Assembly (NCBI GenBank): GCA_005885165.1
Contig: VAXR01000048.1
Coordinates: 1 to 29,353 of the forward strand
Reading direction: 5' to 3'
From: Actinomycetota bacterium
Lineage (GTDB): Bacteria; Actinomycetota; Thermoleophilia; Solirubrobacterales; Thermoleophilaceae
Length of the DNA stretch: 29,353 nt
How positions within the stretch are numbered: the stretch's first letter is position 1; every line of letters starts with the position of its first letter. Position numbers and translations under genes: made by a program. Positions 15,050-23,158 of this stretch are shown here, one piece after another. The notes below the pieces were generated by a model. The model made no database searches and had not been told where the DNA came from. It saw nothing but the letters and a program-made list of their open reading frames with translations.

Positions 15050-15073
15050 TGCGCGCTCGGAGCACATAGATCG

Positions 15074-16636
15074 TCACCCTGAGCCCCGATGCGACGCGGC
15101 GGCCGTCGCCGTATCGCGCGCGTAGGTGGATCGCGCTCGCAAGAGGAAGATGCCGGCGGCAACGAGCGTCCCGAGCAACAGCAGGAACGTGATCTCGAGA
15201 CCTCGAGCGGCGCCGGGCGAGATTACCCCGGGATGCGTGCCGATCGGGGCCTGCTTGGGTGCGATCCCCGCGATGAGGTCCGCAAGTCCGCCGAACACGA
15301 GTGGGGCGATTGCCTGCGCCAGGGAGCGCAGCACAGTGCGCGTGCTCTCGGCGCGACCCCAGAGACCGGGGGGCATGATGTCGAGCCGCGCCGCGTCGAG
15401 CGGTGGGTTGGCGGCGGACAGCAGCGCCGCCCCGGCCACGTCGAACCAGATGGCGGGCGTGAGGTGGCTCGACACGAGGCCGGGGATCAGGAGGGCGGCG
15501 GCGCCGATGTACGACACGGCCGGAACCCACACGCGCCCCTCGAGCGCTCCGCGCCGCACCATGGCGTCCGTGAGGCGCCCGCTGACGAGCGTGCCGGCCA
15601 TCGCGCCGGCGACCAGCAGGCCCAGGACCAGCTCGGCGGTTGCCTGGCTGGCGTGATAGTGGCCGCGTACGAACAGCAGCGCGAACGTCGAGAGCCCGGA
15701 GAAGTAGAAGTAACCGAGCGACGAGCTGATGATCATGTGCACGTTGGTGGGGACCGACAGGATGTAGCGCACTGCGGGCACGAGTCCCAGCGCGCGCGGG
15801 TCCTCCTTCAGGACGCGCTCGGGATCGGCTTCGAGCCCGCGACGGCGGACTGCCTCTTCGGCCAGCTCATCGGCCCGCACGGCGTCCTCCGGCTCGTCTC
15901 CCGCCGGACGCGATCCCGCCTCCGCCACCGCCTGCTTGAGGTCGATCACCCCGGGCATGAGCCGGCTCTGGCCCCCGCGCAGGGGCTCGGGCACCGTGCG
16001 GTAGAGCTCGCGCGCCAGGAAGAACCCGGGGATCGCGAGCAGCACGAACGCGGCGCGCCAGGTGATCAGGCTGGCGACCGAACCGCTGACGATGAAGCCC
16101 GCCGCCGTCCCCGCGATCTCGCCGCCGAGGATGTAGGCGTAGACGCGGCCGCGCTCGCGGGCAGGAAAGTAGTCGCCGGTGAGGGAGGCGATCGCGGGAC
16201 CTGCGGTAGCGGTCACAGCGCCGAGGAAGAGACGGGTGAGCAGCAGGCTCGAGTAGTTGGAGGAGAACGCGCTCAGGAGCGAGGCGATGCTCCACGCCGC
16301 GATGCTGAGCGAGAGCATCGGGATCCGCTTGAAGCGGTCGACGTAGAGCCCGACCGGGATCGTGAACACTGCGCCGACGAGGAGCGCCACCGAGGTCAGG
16401 AGGCCGATCTGGGTGTTGCTGATGTGCAGCCCGTGCTCGAGCTGGGGCGCGACGGCGCCCACGGTGGCCGTGTCGGCGCCGTTCAACGCGAGGGCCGCGC
16501 CGAACAACGTGATCACGCGCGCGCGAGCCGGACCTCCCACGCGCTTCACCACCTCGCCCCGGATGCGGCGGCCGGTCCACCGCGTCGCGGCGGCCGTCAC
16601 GCGGCCGCCACGCGCGAGCATGTCGCTAGCCGTCAC
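15074..16636 (-). CDS. MFS transporter
   Basis: This 520-residue major facilitator has about 12 membrane helices. TM1-2 read LNGADTATVGAVAPQLEHGLHISNTQIGLL, with the motif A loop PVGLYVDRFKRIPML after TM2. A central hydrophilic insert of about 70 residues (EPEDAVRADELAEEAVRRRGLEADPERVLKED) lies between the two halves. The overall pattern resembles spinster-like and other MFS-1 permeases; substrate and direction of transport are unknown. GTG 16636 is the start, with GAGGCGG upstream; ATG 16621 is an alternative. The N-terminal 40 residues are basic and cytosolic. It converges with the cyclase gene across 24 nt and lies downstream of the cupin gene on the same strand. Confidence 0.9.
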   Translation of the reverse strand: MTASDMLARGGRVTAAATRWTGRRIRGEVVKRVGGPARARVITLFGAALALNGADTATVGAVAPQLEHGLHISNTQIGLLTSVALLVGAVFTIPVGLYVDRFKRIPMLSLSIAAWSIASLLSAFSSNYSSLLLTRLFLGAVTATAGPAIASLTGDYFPARERGRVYAYILGGEIAGTAAGFIVSGSVASLITWRAAFVLLAIPGFFLARELYRTVPEPLRGGQSRLMPGVIDLKQAVAEAGSRPAGDEPEDAVRADELAEEAVRRRGLEADPERVLKEDPRALGLVPAVRYILSVPTNVHMIISSSLGYFYFSGLSTFALLFVRGHYHASQATAELVLGLLVAGAMAGTLVSGRLTDAMVRRGALEGRVWVPAVSYIGAAALLIPGLVSSHLTPAIWFDVAGAALLSAANPPLDAARLDIMPPGLWGRAESTRTVLRSLAQAIAPLVFGGLADLIAGIAPKQAPIGTHPGVISPGAARGLEITFLLLLGTLVAAGIFLLRARSTYARDTATAAASHRGSG

Positions 16637-16692
16637 GGTTCGCCGCCTCTATCCCGCGGCGCGAGGAGCTTTAACGCCTCCGCGCCGCCGGC

Positions 16693-17109
16693 TCAAGGCT
16701 CGTGGATCGCAGGCGCAGCGGAGTACTCCTCGTCCGTGACGTGGTCGCCCCACGTGACGGGGCTGCCCTGGTCGTCGACCTCCTGCATGGCGATGTGGGT
16801 CATGAAGCGGTTCGGGGCGGCACCGTGCCAGTGGTCCTCGCCCGGCTCGAAGAACACGCGGTCACCTGGGCGGATGACCTCGATCGGTCCGCCACGGCGC
16901 TGGCAGACGCCGACGCCTTCGGTGACGTAGATGTTCTGCCCGTACGGGTGGGTGTGCCACGCCGTTCGGGCGCCCGGCGTGAAGTGGACGCTGCTCGCCG
17001 CGAGACGGGATGGCTCTGAGGGTGTGGCGACGGTGTCGATGTACACGGTCCCGGTGAACCAGTCGCTTGGCCCGGTGGCGGTATCGAGGGAGTTTCTGGT
17101 GATCTGCAT
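16693..17109 (-). CDS. Cupin domain protein (carboxymuconolactone-type quercetinase-like)
   Basis: This 138-residue cupin has a complete first motif with metal ligands His, His and Glu: GARTAWHTHPYGQNIYVTEGVGVCQ. The second motif is PGDRVFFEPGEDHWHGAAPNRFMTHIAM, also with His ligands, so it should bind a divalent metal. Similar small cupins are often encoded beside oxidoreductases or carboxymuconolactone decarboxylase-like proteins; the substrate is unknown. ATG 17109 has GAGGAGG about 9 nt upstream. The upstream gene on the same strand is the RmlC-like epimerase (52 nt gap) and the MFS transporter follows 56 nt later, so the three could form one unit. Confidence 0.88.
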   Translation of the reverse strand: MQITRNSLDTATGPSDWFTGTVYIDTVATPSEPSRLAASSVHFTPGARTAWHTHPYGQNIYVTEGVGVCQRRGGPIEVIRPGDRVFFEPGEDHWHGAAPNRFMTHIAMQEVDDQGSPVTWGDHVTDEEYSAAPAIHEP

Positions 17110-17161
17110 CGGCTGAGCCTCCTCGCGAATTGGCCGGCGACCCGCGACCCGGCGGAACGGC

Positions 17162-17713
17162 TCAGCCGCCGCGGATCGTCCAGTCGAAGTCGATCTCCGA
17201 GCGGTCGTAGGGATCGATCCGGTACTTGTCTGGATCGTCGTAGTGGTGCGGCTCGGTGGGGAAGTTGACGAAGATCGCGTTCCGGTCGCCGTAGTTCTGT
17301 GAGGCGTGCCAGACACCGGTCGGTATCCGCAGCCAGCCGGGCGACTCGTCCGAGAAGTGGAACTGGACGAGGTTCTGAAACGTGGGCGAGTCAACCCGTC
17401 CGTCGTAGAGGACCACCCGTATGCGTCCCGTGCCCACCACGTAGCGATCGATGCTCTCCAGGTGCATGCCCCAGCCCTTGATCATTCCGGGGGCCGTGAC
17501 CACCCACTCGCAGTGCACGATCGGCTCGCTCCAGAACGGATGCCCGAAGCTGATGGCCTCGAACAGCGATCCCCGCTGGTCGACGTGGCGTGGCGGGCGC
17601 TCGAGGACCACCCCGTCGATGCCGAGTGCGACCAGTTGCCCGTCCGGGCTGCGGTGAGGGCGGTCGCGCGTTCCGATCGGGTCGACGGCGGGTTTGGAGA
17701 CGACGTCCGTCAA
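17162..17713 (-). CDS. dTDP-4-dehydrorhamnose 3,5-epimerase family protein (RmlC-like)
   Basis: This 183-residue double-stranded beta-helix protein resembles RmlC-type sugar-nucleotide epimerases. PGMIKGWGMHLESIDRYVVGTG places the candidate catalytic His after the GWG turn; VVLYDGRVDSPTF and IPTGVWHASQNYGDRNAIFVNFPTEPHHY follow the family order. It differs enough from classical RmlC that the exact sugar substrate is open, and rmlA, rmlB and rmlD are not in the window. A role in making a deoxysugar for a surface glycan is plausible because a GT2 gene is divergent 52 bp away. The TTG at 17713 is the only in-frame start near the N-terminus, and no clear ribosome binding site is seen. Confidence 0.85.
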   Translation of the reverse strand: MTDVVSKPAVDPIGTRDRPHRSPDGQLVALGIDGVVLERPPRHVDQRGSLFEAISFGHPFWSEPIVHCEWVVTAPGMIKGWGMHLESIDRYVVGTGRIRVVLYDGRVDSPTFQNLVQFHFSDESPGWLRIPTGVWHASQNYGDRNAIFVNFPTEPHHYDDPDKYRIDPYDRSEIDFDWTIRGG

Positions 17714-17765
17714 TCGGCGGCCGAGCTTACCCCTCGGCCAGCTGCCGCGAATCTAAAGTGCCCGC

Positions 17766-18760
17766 ATGGCGGCCGGACAGCCCGTCATAGCCCTCCCCGC
17801 TCCGAGGAGACCGCGTGCCTCGGTCATCATCGCGGCGGGCGCTCGCGGACCGCTGCTCGAGCGTTGTCTCGAGCGACTTGCGGATATCGCATCCGGGACG
17901 GTTCCCTTCGAGACGATCGTCTTCCTGGACGGCGCGGGGGAGGAGCAGGCGGAGAGACTGCGCGCGCTTGTGACGGGAGCGCTGATCGAGGCATCGAGGG
18001 TCGAGCTGGGGCTCGCCGGAGCGCTCAACCGCGCTCGGGCACGTGCCCGCGGCGAGTTTCTCGTCTCGCTGCACGACGACGCCGAGGTCGAGCCCGGCTG
18101 GCTGGAAGCGCTCGTCGCGGCGGCCGACGCCGAGCCGCAGGTGGGCGCTGTCGGAAGTCTCGTTCTGCACATGGACGGACGCGTGCAGGCGGCTGGAATG
18201 GAGCTGATGCCGGAGGGCGTCACGAGACCGGCCTGGGGGCGCAGTGTGCGCGATCTCGACAGGGTCCACCTGGTGGACCAGTGTGGCTCATCCTCGCTTC
18301 TGATCCGCGCTTCGACGTGGGATGAGGTCGGAGGTGCCGACGAGCGCCTCTATCCGCTGTATTACGTCGACGTCGATCTCTGCGTCGCGATCCTCGCCCG
18401 CGGTCAGCGTGTCCTGCTGGAGCCGCGGTCGGTCATCCGCCATCACCAGGGAGCCAGCACCGACCGTGCCTTCGCCCGTTTCGTGAACCGGCGCAACCGG
18501 GAGATCTTCCGCGCGAAGTGGGGCGATCTGATCCGGACCCACACTCCGGGCTCGGGAGCGATCGAGGTGCCCGCCGGGCGCGACCTGCCACGCTCGAGCG
18601 GGCACTCGACACCACCCGCGCCTACGCGGCGAGCCTACGGGGCCGGCTCGCGCGCCGTGAGGCCAGGCTCGCACGACTCCGCCGGGTCGACGTGCGGCTC
18701 GACGCGCTCACGCGCGGCGGCTGGCGGAGGCTTCGCCATGCGATCAGGCCGGGAGACTGA
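17766..18760 (+). pseudogene. Family 2 glycosyltransferase with apparent frameshift
   Basis: The frame from ATG 17766 encodes a GT-A fold glycosyltransferase: RASVIIAAGARGPLLERCLERL at the N-terminus, the metal/nucleotide motif EFLVSLHDDAEVEPGWLEAL, and YPLYYVDVDLCVAILARGQRVL near the acceptor site, through GDLIRTHTP. After about 18570 this frame becomes Ser/Pro/Arg-rich nonsense and reads antisense through the next gene. The frame shifted by one base gives a typical helical tail (ATLERALDTTRAYAASLRGRLARREARLARLRR) that stops at 18760. An indel near 18575-18590 therefore probably splits one gene of about 330 codons. It would transfer a sugar to a lipid, protein or glycan at the membrane. The ATG has no ribosome binding site. 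The 3' end overlaps the convergent SnoaL-like gene by 17 nt. Confidence 0.82.
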
Positions 18761-19148
18761 GCCCGACCCGGTCGAACTCCTCGGCCATTCGCTCGCCCAC
18801 GACCTGCAGAGCCGACGCCGGGCGAATCATCACCTTGAGCTCGGTGATCAGGCCGTCCTCGTCGAACGTGAGCTTGTCGATTCCCTCGACCTGCTTCCCA
18901 TTCACTTCGGTTGCGAACTCGAGTATCGCGACACGGTCATCCGGGTCCTCGAGCTGGTGCAGGTAGCGGAACGACCCCCCGAGTCCGAGCACGCGCTCCG
19001 CCGCGCCTAGGACCTTCAACACCCGCTCGCGGCCCTCATACGGCTTGAACAGGACCGGGCTCCGGAAGACGACGTCCTCATGGAGGAGCTCGGGAACCTG
19101 CTCGATGTTCCCGTTCTCGACTGCGGCGCGGAAGGGCGCGGAGAGCAT
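18744..19148 (-). CDS. SnoaL-like / NTF2-fold protein
   Basis: This 134-residue protein has the NTF2-like alpha+beta barrel: an N-terminal helix (FRAAVENGNIEQVPELLHEDVVFRSPV), then strands through YEGRERVLKVLGAAERVL and VNGKQVEGIDKLTFDEDGLITELKVMIRP. It matches SnoaL-like ligand-binding proteins, a group containing polyketide cyclases, dehydratases, isomerases and many proteins without known activity. It has no signal peptide. It starts 23 nt after the rhamnosidase stop on the same strand, so the two may be co-transcribed, although one is cytosolic and one secreted. Its 3' end overlaps the glycosyltransferase tail. Confidence 0.87.
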   Translation of the reverse strand: MLSAPFRAAVENGNIEQVPELLHEDVVFRSPVLFKPYEGRERVLKVLGAAERVLGLGGSFRYLHQLEDPDDRVAILEFATEVNGKQVEGIDKLTFDEDGLITELKVMIRPASALQVVGERMAEEFDRVGLSLPA

Positions 19149-19171
19149 CGCGAGCGAAGCCTAACGGTCCA

Positions 19172-21289
19172 TCAGCGGACCCAGGCGTAGGTCGAGCGCC
19201 CGCCGTGCTGGGCGAACACGACCGTGGTGCCGACCCGGTGCGCGTGCACGCCGGGTGCCGGACGGTTGTGGCTCCAAACGATCTTGCCGCTACGGGCGAT
19301 CGTGCCGCCGCGGCGCAGCAGAGGAACTGCGACCTTTCCCGACGTGCCGCGCGGAGCCAGGACTGTCAGCACGAACAACTTGCGCGCCTTCCGCCGCCAG
19401 CGGACGCCGATCGGCCCACGCCGCGTCTGAACGACGCCCTGGGCCCAGCGCAGGTCGCCCGGCTGAGGGCCCACGGTCCAGTGCCGGTAGCCGGGACTGG
19501 CCGGCCTCACGCCGAGCACGTACATGGAGAGCGCCGCGGTTGGGCCGGTGGACCAGGCGTGGGCGCTGCTGTCGGCGATCGGGCCGCCGGCAGGGATCCC
19601 GTTCGGCTGGATGCGCTCCCACTCGACGCCGCCCGGGTCGTGGCGGATCATGAATCCCCACTCCCGGCGGATGGTCGACAGGGCGGCGGCTTCGTCGCCT
19701 GCAGTGAGATCCGCGAGCACGTGGAAGCTGCCCATGTACGGCGAGACGTGCTGCGTGTAGCCGGATGGTGCAGGGCTGCTGACGTCGAGCGGCCCGTACT
19801 TGCTGCCCAGCCTGCGCTGCAGCACCTTCAAGATTCGTCTCGCGCGCGAACGGCCCGCGATGCCGGCGAGGATCGCGGTGACGTTGGCGTCTTGCACGAC
19901 GGCGCCGCGCTGACTCGTGCTCGCGTCGTACACGTGCGTCTTCGGGTTCCACAGCTGCCTGTTGACCGCCTTCGTGACTGCGGTGGCCGCGGCCGACCAC
20001 TCCTTGGCCTGGGCCCTGTGGCCGAGCGCGGTGGCCAGCTTGGCGGTTGACTGCAGCGCCTGCACGTACACGGCGTTGACGTAGGTCAGCTCGCCGCTGT
20101 GGACGTCGACGTTCCAGTCCGCACCCTCGTGCGCGGTGACGGAGAACAGGCCGTCCGATCCGATGTGCTGCGCGTCCCACTCCATCTGGCGGACGACCGC
20201 CTGCCAGTGCTGGCGCACGAACCGGCGATCGCCCGTGTAGAGGTAGTAGTGGTAGAGCGCGGTCATCACGACCATCGAATAGGTGGCCGACCAGGTGACG
20301 CACCCGTAGTGGTCCAGGTTCACGTTCGGGGTGCACGCGCCGGGGAGCGGGCCCGGCTGCGACATGTCCCCTTCGGCCGGGACGGCCGCGCCCGCCTCGC
20401 TCGCCGGATGCTCCAGGAACAGCGAGTTCGAGTCCCGCGCCCAGACCGGATCGCTCGCGTAGTAGTCGGTGAGATCAGAGATCACGTGGTCCCCGCTCCA
20501 GACCGCGCGATCGCGCTTGGCACCGTCGAGGATCAGGTGCAGCCCGTTGACGGCGCCCGGCTCGACCGTCGTGCCCGGGGTCATCTGGTTGAGGTTGAGC
20601 GTGTACGCGCCGGCGTACCAGATGCGGTTGAGGAGGTCGTCGCTCGAAAGGAAATGTCCCCGCATGACGGACGGCGTCTCACGCAGCGGGCTGAAGTTGA
20701 TGGCGGCGGACCGCAGCGTCACCGTCCCAGGCGTGGTCAGCGTGACTCGCTCATAGCGCTCCCCGCCCTGGATCAACGGCGCCGTGACGACGCCCGGTGC
20801 GGCTGCGGGGAAGCTGTCCGTCCTCTGTCCGTTCCCGGAGTGGAAGAGGCCGACGGTGCTCGCCCCGTCGTTGCCGAGGTTCGCCAACGTCTCCGAGTAC
20901 GTCGTCTGGATCGTCGTCCCGGTCGTCGCCGCAATGTCGAACGTCGCGGTCCCGCCGACGTCCCTGCCGTAGTCGAGAACGAGCGACGGTTGCGTTCCCC
21001 CGAGGTAGGTCAGGGTTGTCGTCTGGCCCGAGCCCGGATGGCTCAGGGCCTGGGGGTTCTTCACGTTGCCCGCTACCTGAAGCACCCGCAGCGGCCGGAC
21101 GACGGCGTTCGTCGGCGCCTCGTCGTATCGGCTCCATCCGTGCCTTTCGCGAATCGGGTGTCGCGAGAGCTGCCGCGCGAGCCCGGCCCCGGACGCGCGC
21201 TCCCGACCCGCATTTCCCGATGCGACCGACGCCGACAGCGCGGCCATCGCCAACGCAGCGCCGACGACGCCGAGACCGCGTGTGCTCAT
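19172..21289 (-). CDS. Secreted GH78-like alpha-L-rhamnosidase
   Basis: This 705-residue protein has a signal peptide (residues 1-25, MSTRGLGVVGAALAMAAL then ASVASGNA). A beta-sandwich region contains SLVLDYGRDVGGTATFDI, the usual rhamnosidase N-terminal motif. The six-hairpin catalytic domain has DGAKRDRAVWSGD (general-acid region of GH78, around residue 245), EGADWNVD, and SSAHAWSTGPTAALSMYVLGVRP near the end, followed by a small beta-sandwich C-terminal domain. It should release terminal alpha-L-rhamnose from plant or microbial glycans outside the cell; exact specificity is inferred. ATG 21289 has CGGAG 7 nt upstream; ATG 21304 would add five residues. It is divergent from the beta-helix gene. 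Confidence 0.87.
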   Translation of the reverse strand: MSTRGLGVVGAALAMAALSASVASGNAGRERASGAGLARQLSRHPIRERHGWSRYDEAPTNAVVRPLRVLQVAGNVKNPQALSHPGSGQTTTLTYLGGTQPSLVLDYGRDVGGTATFDIAATTGTTIQTTYSETLANLGNDGASTVGLFHSGNGQRTDSFPAAAPGVVTAPLIQGGERYERVTLTTPGTVTLRSAAINFSPLRETPSVMRGHFLSSDDLLNRIWYAGAYTLNLNQMTPGTTVEPGAVNGLHLILDGAKRDRAVWSGDHVISDLTDYYASDPVWARDSNSLFLEHPASEAGAAVPAEGDMSQPGPLPGACTPNVNLDHYGCVTWSATYSMVVMTALYHYYLYTGDRRFVRQHWQAVVRQMEWDAQHIGSDGLFSVTAHEGADWNVDVHSGELTYVNAVYVQALQSTAKLATALGHRAQAKEWSAAATAVTKAVNRQLWNPKTHVYDASTSQRGAVVQDANVTAILAGIAGRSRARRILKVLQRRLGSKYGPLDVSSPAPSGYTQHVSPYMGSFHVLADLTAGDEAAALSTIRREWGFMIRHDPGGVEWERIQPNGIPAGGPIADSSAHAWSTGPTAALSMYVLGVRPASPGYRHWTVGPQPGDLRWAQGVVQTRRGPIGVRWRRKARKLFVLTVLAPRGTSGKVAVPLLRRGGTIARSGKIVWSHNRPAPGVHAHRVGTTVVFAQHGGRSTYAWVR

Positions 21290-21354
21290 GGTGCTCCGAG
21301 GCATTCCATCTCTATCGGCGTACGCACCCCTGCTCAGCGCATATCTTCCCTCCG

Positions 21355-23129
21355 TTGGCAGGGAACGCGACGGGATCACGTGGTGCCGCGGTCGCGGTGC
21401 TGGTGGGCTCCGCCTTGGTGGCCGCGTTCGCCCCGACTTCGTCGGGGGCCGCGACGCTGCAAGGCCGCTCCACAGCAGTCGCACACGCCGCCGCCAAGAA
21501 GAGGAACAAGAGGACCTGGTACGTGAGCGCCACCGCGCGCCGACGCGGAAACGGATCGCGCCGGGCGCCGTTCCGCAGCCTCGCGGCGGTAGAGCGCGTG
21601 TCGCGAGCAGGGGACAAGATCGTGATCCTGCCGGCACCGAAGCGCGTCGCGCCGCTGAACGGCGGCATCCGGCTGAAGCGGGGTCAGCGGCTCGACGCAC
21701 GAGGCGCCTGAAGAGGCTCCCGAGCCTTGAGAACACCAGCGGCAAGAACCTGGATGGCGACGCCATCCGCCTGAGCCGGAACGCGAGCGTCCGGAACGTG
21801 GTGGTGAAGACCGCGTATCGCGGGGCGGTCTACGGCGTCGACAGCGTCGGGGTCCGCATCATCGGGAACGACGTGTCCGGCGAGAACACGTCGTGCACGA
21901 ACGGCTTCCAGGTGCAGCCGTTCAACGTCCCGACGGGGATCCCCGGGGTCATGATCCCCGCGTCGCCGGCGGTCGCACCGCAAAACGGCTGGGCCGGGAT
22001 CATGGTCGACGGCCAGCGCGCGGTCGGGAAGGTCGACGTAGGGCGCAACTACCTCCACGACTCGAGCTGCGCCGACGGCATCGACGTCCGCGCGATGGGC
22101 TCGTCGAAGCTGACCGCGAAGGTCAGGCGGAACACGGTCACTCACATCAAGGAGGGGCTGGCGATCGGAATGCAGGCGCTCGACAAGGCGGTCCTTCACG
22201 TCACCCAGGACCGCAACACCGAGACCTACATCGGCAGCCCCGGCGCCGACTGCGAGGGCGAGTTCGCCAACACCGCCGGCTCAGGCCAGATCTACGACAC
22301 CGTCGATCACAACACCTTCGCGCACGCGATCGGCGGCACCTCGTGCAACGGCTTCGAGACGATCGTCTCGACGGGCAACGGGAAGATCGTCGCGAACCTC
22401 AGGAACAGCACCTTCCGGGACAACGTCGGCGACATGTTCGAGGAGGGCAACCTCGGTTCCGGCTCGACGATGCGCTTCGTAGCGGACAACGTCCTCGCGG
22501 ATCGGACGAGCGTGCGCGGCGGCAACCCACCGGGCTCGAGCGACGGCGGCTCCAACCCCATCCCGTTCAACATCGGCGACTGCATGGTCGCCGGGCACAA
22601 CGGTGCCGCCGACAGCACCACATTCGTGATGAGGAACTCGGTGTTCAAGCACTGCAACAACGGGATAAGCCTCGGCAACAATGTGGGCCAGGGCAATGGC
22701 AGCGGCCCCGCGAAGCAACTTGTCGCCGATATCAGCCACAGCGTCATCACGGGCAACGCGAAGTACGGGCTGCACGTGCTCGACGGAACGCCGATGACAT
22801 CGCTGCACGTGAAAATCGCCAGTACGGCGATCACGAACAACGGGGAGCCCGGTGCCTCCTTCGAGGCGGAGGCGACGGGCATCGGCACGGTGCCGGACTC
22901 GCGGCTCGACCTCGGCGGCGGCGGCCTCGGGAGCCCCGGCGGCAACTGCCTTTCCGGTAACGGGTCCGGCGACGTCGAGGCGACCAACCTCGCGGTCGTC
23001 GCCAAGGGCAACTGGTGGGGGCATCCGGGCCCGCCGAGCCCGGGCCAGGCGGTCACTCACGGCATCGGAAGCGTAAGCGCGAGCGGTCTGCTCGGGCCAC
23101 CCCGCTGCGGTGTGGCCGCTCTTCCCTGA
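21355..23129 (+). pseudogene. Secreted right-handed parallel beta-helix protein with apparent frameshift
   Basis: The first frame, from TTG 21355, encodes a signal peptide (AVAVLVGSALVAAFAPTSSGAA), a basic linker (AAAKKRNKRTWYVS) and the opening coil of a pectate-lyase-like beta-helix, ending at TGA 21709-21711. The frame that is open to 23129 continues at once with LPSLENTSGKNLDGDAIRLSRNASVRNVVVKTAYRGAVYG and repeated coils rich in Asn, Gly and Val, each containing turns such as RIIGNDVSG and KVDVGRNYL. The two frames together make one protein of about 590 residues split near 21700-21712. The fold often cleaves or binds polysaccharide, and no catalytic residues are assigned. TTG 21355 lacks a ribosome binding site; GTG 21397 and 21403 are alternatives but fall in the signal peptide core. 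Confidence 0.82.
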
Positions 23130-23158
23130 TGCGTCTAGGGCGGTAAACGACGCCTGAG

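Noticed and set aside
13742..15067. 441-codon minus-strand open frame
   Set aside because: It is antisense to the hydrolase-cyclase fusion, whose catalytic residues are intact on the plus strand.
15050..15073. Possible terminator between convergent cyclase and MFS genes
   Set aside because: The 24-nt gap has no stable hairpin followed by a T-run.
15089..16930. 613-codon plus-strand open frame
   Set aside because: It is antisense to the MFS transporter and cupin genes, has shadow composition (Arg, Glu, Gly, His) and no recognisable domain.
20099..21526. 475-codon plus-strand open frame
   Set aside because: It is antisense to the rhamnosidase and composed of charged low-complexity sequence.
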